A stretch of 64,000 nucleotides of DNA. Origin: Oscillospiraceae bacterium. Its GTDB lineage: Bacteria; Bacillota; Clostridia; Oscillospirales; Ruminococcaceae. Below, in pieces: positions 14,507-20,589 of the stretch. Under the pieces are notes generated by a model. It saw nothing but the letters and a program-made list of their open reading frames with translations. It was not told the DNA's origin and searched no databases. Made by a program: the position numbers and the translations under genes. The stretch lies in assembly GCA_021201235.1 (NCBI GenBank), contig JAJQFI010000003.1, forward strand, positions 1-64,000. Reading direction: 5' to 3'. Numbering within the stretch: position 1 is the stretch's first letter; each line of letters opens with the position of its first letter.

Positions 14507-15154
14507 CTATTTCAGATTGTTGAGCTTTTTCGACGTGATGATTTTCGCATAGTCCTTATATGCGTAATCTTGGTCGAGCCTGCTTGTATAGACCGTCGGC
14601 AATATCACGGAGGACGAATATTGCCAGATGCCATAATTGCCGGTGTAATACTTAGAGATGTTTGCCTTTGCACCGACATAAGCCGCACACCAGACATCAA
14701 AGCTCTTGAGCCTTGTCATGTCAAACTTTGAGCCGAGCCACGAAGCCGAGCTGTAGAGCATGACGTAATATCCGGCATCCTCGACACGTTGAAGCCATGT
14801 CTCGGCGATGTCGGTGCGGAGTGCCTTTGTGAGTGATTTCTGACAAGTGTCTTCGATGTCATACGCGACCGGATATTCGAGCTGTTTGCCTTTTACCCAA
14901 GAGAGGAAGCAGTCGGCTTCTTTCTTGGCATCGGCGACTGTTGTCGCATAGCTGTAATGATATGCTCCGACCTTTAGACCGGCGTCGATAGCTCCCTGAT
15001 AGTGCGATTCGAACGCCGAATCTTTTTGTGTCGAGACTTTGCCATAGCCCGCTCGAGCTATAACGAATGTATAGCCGAGCTCTTTCAGTTTGTCAAAGTG
15101 AACTTTTCCGGCTGATTGATGCTTTGAGATGTCAATGCCTTTGTATGTTGCCAT
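14507..15154 (-). CDS. GH25 endolysin
   Basis: A 215-residue protein consisting almost only of a GH25 muramidase domain: KGIDISKHQ at the N-terminus, FVIARAGYG, the catalytic AYDIED and a C-terminal IWQYSSS. There is no signal peptide, as expected of an endolysin released through the holin. A short C-terminal tail (YAKIITSKKLNNLK) lacks a recognisable wall-binding repeat. It differs from the chromosomal GH25 at 4054, which has a membrane anchor. Confidence 0.93.
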   Translation of the reverse strand: MATYKGIDISKHQSAGKVHFDKLKELGYTFVIARAGYGKVSTQKDSAFESHYQGAIDAGLKVGAYHYSYATTVADAKKEADCFLSWVKGKQLEYPVAYDIEDTCQKSLTKALRTDIAETWLQRVEDAGYYVMLYSSASWLGSKFDMTRLKSFDVWCAAYVGAKANISKYYTGNYGIWQYSSSVILPTVYTSRLDQDYAYKDYAKIITSKKLNNLK

Positions 15155-15172
15155 TTTTAATCGTTCTTTCTT

Positions 15173-15607
15173 TTAGATAAGTCTTGATATAAGCGTGACC
15201 GCCAGTGTAAACGCCGCACCAATAGCACCGCTTACAAGATACCATTTGATTGTGCTGATTGCCTTCTTAGCCTTTTCGCCGTCCTGAGTCTCTAAAGCGG
15301 TGAGCCGCTTTGCTTGCTCTTTTTGAGTGGCGTCCAATGCCCGGAGGTCGATTTTCTCAATAGCCTGCAACCGCTGTGATTCCTCTTTTTGAGCTTCGAC
15401 CATTTCGGCGAGTGTCGAGTAGATTCTCTCAATACTTTGGTTTTGTAGCTGTAAGGTGGCGTTCATGTTGGCTATTTCTTTCTGAGTGCCTTCGACATCT
15501 CTGAGCCGATTTGACAACCTTTTTTGCTCGTCATGAAGCCGCTCGAACTTCTCTTCGATGAGCTTCTCTAACTCTTGCTTTTCATAGTGGTTTACCGGTG
15601 TTTCCAT
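15173..15607 (-). CDS. Coiled-coil protein with C-terminal TM (XhlA-like, lysis-associated)
   Basis: A 144-residue protein. A long charged coiled coil occupies about 8-112 and one C-terminal membrane helix about 120-140. The layout matches XhlA/hemolysin-type proteins often encoded next to phage holins. It is located between the small tail-end proteins and the endolysin. Confidence 0.65.
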   Translation of the reverse strand: METPVNHYEKQELEKLIEEKFERLHDEQKRLSNRLRDVEGTQKEIANMNATLQLQNQSIERIYSTLAEMVEAQKEESQRLQAIEKIDLRALDATQKEQAKRLTALETQDGEKAKKAISTIKWYLVSGAIGAAFTLAVTLISRLI

Positions 15608-15611
15608 TTTC

Positions 15612-15800
15612 TTATCCTCTCTTTATGATTATTGTGTAGACCTCATCGTCGTCGACATCGGTATACTTTCGGCACTCTTTTTCAAGGTAGTCCTTATCCC
15701 GTTCGATGTCTTCAAAGGATTTTGTCGGCGTCTTGAGATATAATGCAGTCAGATTATAGACAACTCCCCAAAGCGCCGATATAATCTCGAGCTTAGTCAT
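15612..15800 (-). CDS. Small phage protein of unknown function
   Basis: A 62-residue protein starting MTKLEIISALWGVVYNL at 15800. The ATG overlaps the stop of the upstream XkdX-like gene (ATGACTAA), so it is translationally coupled. The N-terminal part is hydrophobic; the C-terminal part is charged with an acidic DVDDDE patch. An open frame back to 15872 exists but overlaps the XkdX-like gene entirely. Confidence 0.6.
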   Translation of the reverse strand: MTKLEIISALWGVVYNLTALYLKTPTKSFEDIERDKDYLEKECRKYTDVDDDEVYTIIIKRG

Positions 15801-15897
15801 TGCTGATTGCCGCCTCGACATCGGCACGCCATCTCGGCGGAACGTCCTCGAGGGTGATTTTGTGCATTTCAATCTGTAGCTTGTAAAACTTGACCAC
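15793..15897 (-). CDS. XkdX-like small phage protein
   Basis: A 34-residue protein with a GTG start at 15897 and AAGGTG upstream. The sequence (VKFYKLQIEMHKITLEDVPP then RWRADVEAAI) follows the XkdX pattern of a short helix, ITL-DVP and W-A-V. Such proteins occur right after the tail-fibre genes of many Firmicutes prophages. Function unknown. Confidence 0.7.
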   Translation of the reverse strand: MVKFYKLQIEMHKITLEDVPPRWRADVEAAISND

Positions 15898-15899
15898 GA

Positions 15900-16250
15900 T
15901 TAATCACCTTCTTTTGACGCGACGTATTCAATGAAAGCAGCTTCGAGCGCTTCTACTCTTTCCGCCAACGTAGGATTGCTGACAGATTCCTCGCCGGTGT
16001 CCTCGTCGACGGTTGTGCCGTCGTTCTCGAAAAGCTCGTCAAAGCTTTCGGCGACATCCTCCTCACTAAGGCTTGTCCTGAAATAGACCTCATCGGCTTC
16101 GTAATGTGTTCTGGCTTCGCCGTCTTGCTCATCCTCGACCTCGGCGATGTTTTTCCGAAGCCAGACATCTGCAAGCTCTGAGTTAGGCAACGGCATATAC
16201 TGCATTGCCTCCGGCTTTTCCGTGTACTGTGTCAACTGTGACATTTGCAT
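15900..16250 (-). CDS. Acidic tail-associated phage protein
   Basis: A 116-residue, very acidic protein whose start overlaps the 3' end of the reverse-transcriptase gene by 68 bases. AAAGGA stands upstream; the second ATG at 16244 is better spaced and may be the true start. A C-terminal helix (LAERVEALEAAFIEYVAS) is typical of proteins encoded before XkdX in tail-fibre operons. Function unknown. Confidence 0.65.
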   Translation of the reverse strand: MQMSQLTQYTEKPEAMQYMPLPNSELADVWLRKNIAEVEDEQDGEARTHYEADEVYFRTSLSEEDVAESFDELFENDGTTVDEDTGEESVSNPTLAERVEALEAAFIEYVASKEGD

Positions 16251-17451
16251 TCATCCTTTCGTTTATACTGACTATTTCTCCCGCCTTCTTAAAGAGCTTA
16301 TACAGATTGAGCTTGTACATAATCTTATAATTTCTGAATTTCAGCGTTTTCTTTTTCTGCTTATAGTAGCCTTTGAAGGCTGATAACCGTCGGGCTTGTC
16401 TTAAGGACATCCCGTGCCGGTTACTTCTCTGAGCCGTCCGCCGTGAGCGGATAAATACCCGAGGTCTGATGCTGACCGTGCCGTCGGCTCTTACGAGATA
16501 GCCCATCATGTCGATAGGTGTCTTGTCTAACTCTTGTATTTGCCAGAGAGGTTTGATATCAACTCCGATTTCGGCTTTGACATAAGCCTCTATCTTTCTG
16601 ACTGCCTGCTTGAGGCTTGAACGTGAGCTTCCGGTGAAGAGCATATCGTCCATGAAGAAAAGTCCGTGAGTTATAAGCTTGATTTTCTTATCCCGTCGTG
16701 TCTTGGTGAGCGTCATTGCATATCTGTATACGAAAGATAACAGATATTGTGCCGCCTGCTGAGAGATAAGTGCACCAATCATAAAGCCTTCGTAACCGTT
16801 GACCTTATGCGAGTTTAAAAGCGTTTCCCATAGCCAAAGAATATCTTTGTTTTTGCAATCCCGGCGGAATCGCCGCATAAACATCTCGGTGCGGAGCGAC
16901 GGATAGCATTGCTTAACGTCGAGCTTGACGTGTTCCTTACATTTCCGGCTGTATCTGTAGCCGTGCTCTTTGGCGTATTCCGCCGCACGATTGTCCTTTT
17001 GCACCCATGAGCTTATCATTGCGATGCCGTAGACCTGACCTCGGTTTCGGATGCTCGAGGCTTGTTGTGGTACAATCCGACGGTTCCAGATATCCTCACA
17101 TGACCGAATAGCGATATAGTCGAAAATCTGTTGCATCGCAGATTCTCTTCCGATTTGTCTCAACTTGAGAGACGACTTATCCCGCCTGTACTGTATAACC
17201 ACCGGCGCGAGCTTCAAATTTCTTTCTTTGATTCTCTTAGCGGCTTCTTCGGCTATACGTCTTTTCGGCTCTTCGAGTAGGCTTAAATCGCCATTAACGG
17301 CTTTTCGGTAATTCTCTTTTGTCATACCGCCGACCGTGAGAAGAAGCTTCTCAAAGTCGTGCCGCTTTTTATGCCGGTCTATGCACTCTCCAGCCCAAGG
17401 CAAAATAGTATTGACATCGGTAATATCAATCTGTTTACAACTGCTTTTCAT
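16183..17451 (-). CDS. Reverse transcriptase of a diversity-generating retroelement
   Basis: A 422-residue RT. Motif A is VKLDVKQCYPSL with Asp178. The segment IGALISQ (225-231) is the DGR-specific form of the usual QGxxxSP. The catalytic FMDD is at 266-269 and motif D/E lies in DMMGYLVRADG. The start is taken at MKSSCKQ because the frame further upstream only covers the RNA region next to the template. In DGRs the RT copies the TR RNA with adenine-specific errors, and the cDNA replaces the VR of a target gene. TR (17633-17742) and target VR (17906-18015) are adjacent. No avd gene lies between, which is unusual. Confidence 0.95.
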   Translation of the reverse strand: MKSSCKQIDITDVNTILPWAGECIDRHKKRHDFEKLLLTVGGMTKENYRKAVNGDLSLLEEPKRRIAEEAAKRIKERNLKLAPVVIQYRRDKSSLKLRQIGRESAMQQIFDYIAIRSCEDIWNRRIVPQQASSIRNRGQVYGIAMISSWVQKDNRAAEYAKEHGYRYSRKCKEHVKLDVKQCYPSLRTEMFMRRFRRDCKNKDILWLWETLLNSHKVNGYEGFMIGALISQQAAQYLLSFVYRYAMTLTKTRRDKKIKLITHGLFFMDDMLFTGSSRSSLKQAVRKIEAYVKAEIGVDIKPLWQIQELDKTPIDMMGYLVRADGTVSIRPRVFIRSRRTAQRSNRHGMSLRQARRLSAFKGYYKQKKKTLKFRNYKIMYKLNLYKLFKKAGEIVSINERMNANVTVDTVHGKAGGNAVYAVA

Positions 17452-17632
17452 TCCGCCTATGTGTTTCTTTCTGTGACGTTTGCGGGACGTTCGGCTCACT
17501 TTCGTTAGAAAGTGTCTTACCAGCCCCGAGGCTTCGTTCGTCAATTTTCCCCGCAGGGTAGGTGCACCGTTTGAGGTGCGTGTTACTGTTTTCCGCAACC
17601 GCCTTGCATTGTACTGCCTCTAAATCAAAACA

Positions 17633-17742
17633 CAGATTGCCGAGCAACGATGTTCCAGTTCGCATTCGAGACGCCGTTGTTACCGTTGACGCACGAAAGA
17701 CCGCCATTCGCCACGCCGTTGTTCAAGTTACCACGGACGAGC
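17633..17742 (-). repeat. DGR template repeat (TR)
   Basis: A 110-bp non-coding copy of the VR, 181 bases upstream of the RT start on the same strand. On the coding strand it reads as Asn-rich codons (AAC/AAT at 10 places, plus one CAA). The plus strand has 23 T (= coding-strand A) in this interval, 12 of which differ in the VR. No other base differs. Homology stops sharply at 17742/18015. Confidence 0.95.
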
Positions 17743-17836
17743 CCACACGGGAAAAACCGTCGCTATCTCAATGCAAGACCCTATTAAATTTCTAAAAGCC
17801 TATATCACTATTCGATGTTTGTTTGATGTGTGGACA

Positions 17837-17884
17837 AGGGGCAAAGCCCCTCTATGTGGCATTAAGCAAAAGCTTAAGCCACAT
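17837..17884. repeat. Two hairpins downstream of the VR, probable DGR homing structure
   Basis: The first is a 13-bp stem with one bulged A: ATGTGGC (17854-17860), A, TTAAGC (17862-17867), an AAAA loop, then GCTTAA-GCCACAT (17872-17884). It includes the stop codon of the target gene. The second is AGGGGC-AAA-GCCCCT (17837-17851). Inverted repeats just behind the VR are needed for efficient retrohoming in the BPP-1 DGR, and these lie in the matching position. Confidence 0.75.
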
Positions 17885-18974
17885 ATTCACCCCGGGTGCC
17901 ATTTGCAGAAAGCCGAGCAACGATGTTCCAGACCGCATACGAGACGCCGTTGATACCGAGGACGCACGAAAGACCGCCATGCGCCACGCCGTAGTTCAAG
18001 GCACCACGGACGAGCATTTCGCGGGTGCCGGTAGCGTTTGCATTCAGATAAATCGCGTCTCTGGTGTAGGTTGAGCTCGAGCCGCCGATTTCGCAGGGGA
18101 ATCTTACGCCTTCCGATTCGGCAACCTTCTTGATATAGTTCCAACTATCCGAGCTCGGCTGTTTGAGGATGATTCCGGTCGCTATGTAGTTATCGGTGAT
18201 AGAGCTCGAGAGGTTTGCAGACGAATTGACGACATACGGCTCATAATAATAAACCGATTCGTCTTCTTCGTCCTGATAGAGCTTGAGGATAACGTCCGCC
18301 ACAACCTCATATCCGCCGTTCATGATTTCGATTCCCTGAATCTTTGCCGGGTATTTACCGGAAGTGTTAGATTTCGGTGAGCCGTCATTGCCTAAAACGC
18401 AATCGGTCGAGCCGGTTATCCAATGCCATGTGGATATATAGGTTGTGCCTTCGGTCGCCGTTCCATTTGCAGTCGTGTCGAATGTGCTGTCCAAATCAAC
18501 ATAAACAACTGAGTACTCAACCTCGTCTATGGTGACGGTCTCAATCGCCGTGATAAGGCATCCGGCGTTTGTGGATATGCTGTACATTGCCGCCGTGCCT
18601 CTGTCAAGCGGTGAGCTCGCAGATGAATTATAATAGCCGACGATGACACTCATGCCGACCTCGAGATTTGCGGCGCTTGTGGTCGTCAAAATGATTCTCT
18701 TAACGCCTTCCTCGGAGACCTGAGCCGGGTATTGATAATTATTATTGACGCATCCCTGAACAATGCCGTCGAGTGTCAGACTTGCATGCTTGACTTCGAC
18801 CATGATATCAACGAAGGATTTGTCCGCCGATGTCATGCCGGAATACTGCGCGCCGTTCTTATGTGCAAGAGTGATAAGAGACGATTCCGAGTTCCATGCC
18901 GTCGGAATCAAACCTGCGCATGATGTCATCAAGCCGTCGTTGTGTGAGACGGATATTTCGCATGTACAACCCAC
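17874..18974 (-). CDS. DGR target protein, C-terminal part (receptor-binding/C-type-lectin-like, contains VR)
   Basis: The frame from 18974 (GTG) to the TAA at 17874 encodes about 366 residues. It contains SHNDGLMTSCAGLIPTAW, the continuation expected after WVVHAKYPS in the upstream frame, then a variable-domain region ending with the VR-encoded GALNYGVAHGGLSC and GVSYAVWNIVAR. The end matches the C-type-lectin-fold variable domains of DGR targets such as Mtd, with hypervariable residues exposed for receptor binding. The GTG has no clear ribosome site. The part is very probably the broken-off C-terminus of the gene at 18929-20035. Confidence 0.8.
   Translation of the reverse strand: MGCTCEISVSHNDGLMTSCAGLIPTAWNSESSLITLAHKNGAQYSGMTSADKSFVDIMVEVKHASLTLDGIVQGCVNNNYQYPAQVSEEGVKRIILTTTSAANLEVGMSVIVGYYNSSASSPLDRGTAAMYSISTNAGCLITAIETVTIDEVEYSVVYVDLDSTFDTTANGTATEGTTYISTWHWITGSTDCVLGNDGSPKSNTSGKYPAKIQGIEIMNGGYEVVADVILKLYQDEEDESVYYYEPYVVNSSANLSSSITDNYIATGIILKQPSSDSWNYIKKVAESEGVRFPCEIGGSSSTYTRDAIYLNANATGTREMLVRGALNYGVAHGGLSCVLGINGVSYAVWNIVARLSANGTRGEYVA
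17906..18015 (-). repeat. DGR variable repeat (VR) in the target gene
   Basis: Aligns without gaps to the TR at an offset of 273. The twelve differences are at 17910, 17911, 17932, 17933, 17939, 17953, 17959, 17960, 17981, 17993, 18001 and 18002. In every case the TR coding strand has A. Resulting changes against the TR-encoded sequence are Asn to Ala, Tyr, His, Leu, Ile, Tyr and Val, and Gln to Leu. The VR ends 30 bases before the stop codon. Confidence 0.95.
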
Positions 18975-20035
18975 TGGCGGAATGTGCCGTCGGGGTTGAC
19001 CGCCTCCGACAAGGGCATGACGGAATAGGGGACGTTGCTGTTTGCCGAATAGATTCTTGTATAGACGTCATCGGCTTCGACCCTGCATGTCCACGCTGAC
19101 ATCTGCAATACACCGACATAAACGGTTGGGTCGGTGGATTTGAAATCATCGGTAACGCCGTCAATCGCCGTTATAACCGGCTGTAGCGTGTCGGCATCAA
19201 CGATAAAGTTGCAATCCATAATCGCAAAGAGAGGATGACCTTCGTAATCGTCCTGACCTTTGACCGTGTCGGTGGACGGAGTGCAGGTGAAATCGGCATC
19301 GTCGCCGGTCTTTGTGCCGTATGTAACCGCCGACACGCTCGGCTGATAAAATTCGTTTATGGATATCCATTCGCCGGGACGGGTGACGGCATACCACTCA
19401 TCGCAAAAGGCGGTGACGGAATTCCAACTGCCGATAAGATAATACTTTCGCATTACGTCTTTATACGTTGCGTAGGTTCCGTCGAGCAAGGACAAGAGAT
19501 AGGTCTTTGCATTCTGCAATGCGGCTTCGATTGCAATCTTACAGGCTTCCTCGGTGTCCTCTGATAGGCTCAAGGCGTCGGTCGCTATTTCCAGTGCCGA
19601 GGTTGAGACGCCTAAAACGCCGCTTATCGCGTTGAGCGCGGCTGTGAGAGCCGTGTATTCGTCCGAGCTTTCGATATCCGGGTCGACGGATGCCGCCGTT
19701 ACCTTGACGATAAACGGCACCGTTGTAAGGCTTGCATCGTCCGCGTAAAGCGTGACCTCGCAGACGCAATTTCCGACCGCCGCGAGCATGTTTTCGGTGA
19801 GCTCCGCCGTGATTGTATAGTCTTCATTGATAGTTGCATCGTTGAGGACATATGTCCCGTCGGGCTTCCGACATCTGAGTGTGGCTATAGCGCCGTCGGG
19901 AATCTCAAAGGTCTCACCGTTTGACAAGATTGTAATCTTGACATAGCGAGAGCCTTCGTCGCCCTGAACCGCCGTTATGTAGCTGAAATACATTTTGCCC
20001 GAGAGGTCGACCGTGATTTCTTTGATATATTGCAT
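18929..20035 (-). CDS. DGR target / tail-tip protein, N-terminal part (BppU-like)
   Basis: A 368-residue frame. The first about 110 residues (IKEITVDLSGKMYFSYITA, GDEGSRYVKI, DGAIATLRCRKPDG) match the N-terminal domain of phage baseplate upper proteins (BppU family). A helical spacer and a domain ending PDGTFRQWVVHAKYPSH follow. The frame then ends within five codons (TTTA-stop), exactly where the -1 frame carries on with the family sequence. A CACACA tract (18946-18941) lies at the break; removing one CA restores a single gene of about 720 codons. Confidence 0.85.
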   Translation of the reverse strand: MQYIKEITVDLSGKMYFSYITAVQGDEGSRYVKITILSNGETFEIPDGAIATLRCRKPDGTYVLNDATINEDYTITAELTENMLAAVGNCVCEVTLYADDASLTTVPFIVKVTAASVDPDIESSDEYTALTAALNAISGVLGVSTSALEIATDALSLSEDTEEACKIAIEAALQNAKTYLLSLLDGTYATYKDVMRKYYLIGSWNSVTAFCDEWYAVTRPGEWISINEFYQPSVSAVTYGTKTGDDADFTCTPSTDTVKGQDDYEGHPLFAIMDCNFIVDADTLQPVITAIDGVTDDFKSTDPTVYVGVLQMSAWTCRVEADDVYTRIYSANSNVPYSVMPLSEAVNPDGTFRQWVVHAKYPSHTTTA

Positions 20036-20037
20036 GT

Positions 20038-20340
20038 TTATTCACCTTCCTTTGGCGCGGGATTTCCGGGAACCGGAATAGTTTTGCGTTCCGTTTTCGG
20101 CGTCGGCACGGGCGGAGCCGGCAAAGTGGGCTTATTTTCAACAGCCTGCTCTTGCTGTTCCTGCTGTTCTTGCTGATAAGCCTCCCGCTCTTTTTGCACG
20201 GCGTTCATCCGTGACAATCGGACATCATTCAAGATTTCAGTCATGATATAGTCAACAAGGCAGGAAGGCAATCCCGCCCCGTTGATGACCTTGATAATCT
20301 GACTTTTGGTTTCTTCGACTTTTGCATTGATTCCTAACAT
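20038..20340 (-). CDS. Phage protein with Pro-rich tail
   Basis: A 100-residue protein. The N-terminal helical part (MLGINAKVEETKSQIIKVIN) is followed by a Gln/Glu run (about 54-66) and a proline-rich C-terminus (LPAPPVPTPK). It lies between the tail protein genes and the DGR target. Function unknown; a linker or assembly protein is conceivable. Confidence 0.6.
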   Translation of the reverse strand: MLGINAKVEETKSQIIKVINGAGLPSCLVDYIMTEILNDVRLSRMNAVQKEREAYQQEQQEQQEQAVENKPTLPAPPVPTPKTERKTIPVPGNPAPKEGE

Positions 20341-20354
20341 ATTGAACCTCCTAT

Positions 20355-20570
20355 TTATTCGGATTTTGATACTACTGATTTGGCTTTGGCGGTTATCGTT
20401 ACGGTGGTACCCTGAACGGTTTCATCCATAGCCTCTATGTCCTCTTGAGTTAATTCGGTTTCACACGTTTCATCAGAAAATATCTGATAACCCGCCGCCA
20501 GATATTCAAGCGCCTTGTCTTTGTTAGCCCATGCGCCGGTGTTTTCTCCGAGTTTAACAAAACTTATCAC
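20355..20570 (-). CDS. Small phage protein
   Basis: A 71-residue protein beginning MISFVKLGENTGAWANKDKA. The pattern (NKDKALEYLAAGYQIF then ETELTQEDIEAM) recalls short proteins encoded behind tail genes in Firmicutes siphoviruses. A good AGGAG ribosome site lies upstream. Function unknown. Confidence 0.6.
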   Translation of the reverse strand: MISFVKLGENTGAWANKDKALEYLAAGYQIFSDETCETELTQEDIEAMDETVQGTTVTITAKAKSVVSKSE

Positions 20571-20589
20571 TTTTAATGCTCCTTTCGAC

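Noticed and set aside
18974-18976. GTG at 18974 as a true start of a separate protein
   Set aside because: No ribosome site, and the protein would start in the middle of a conserved domain; a broken single gene explains the data better.
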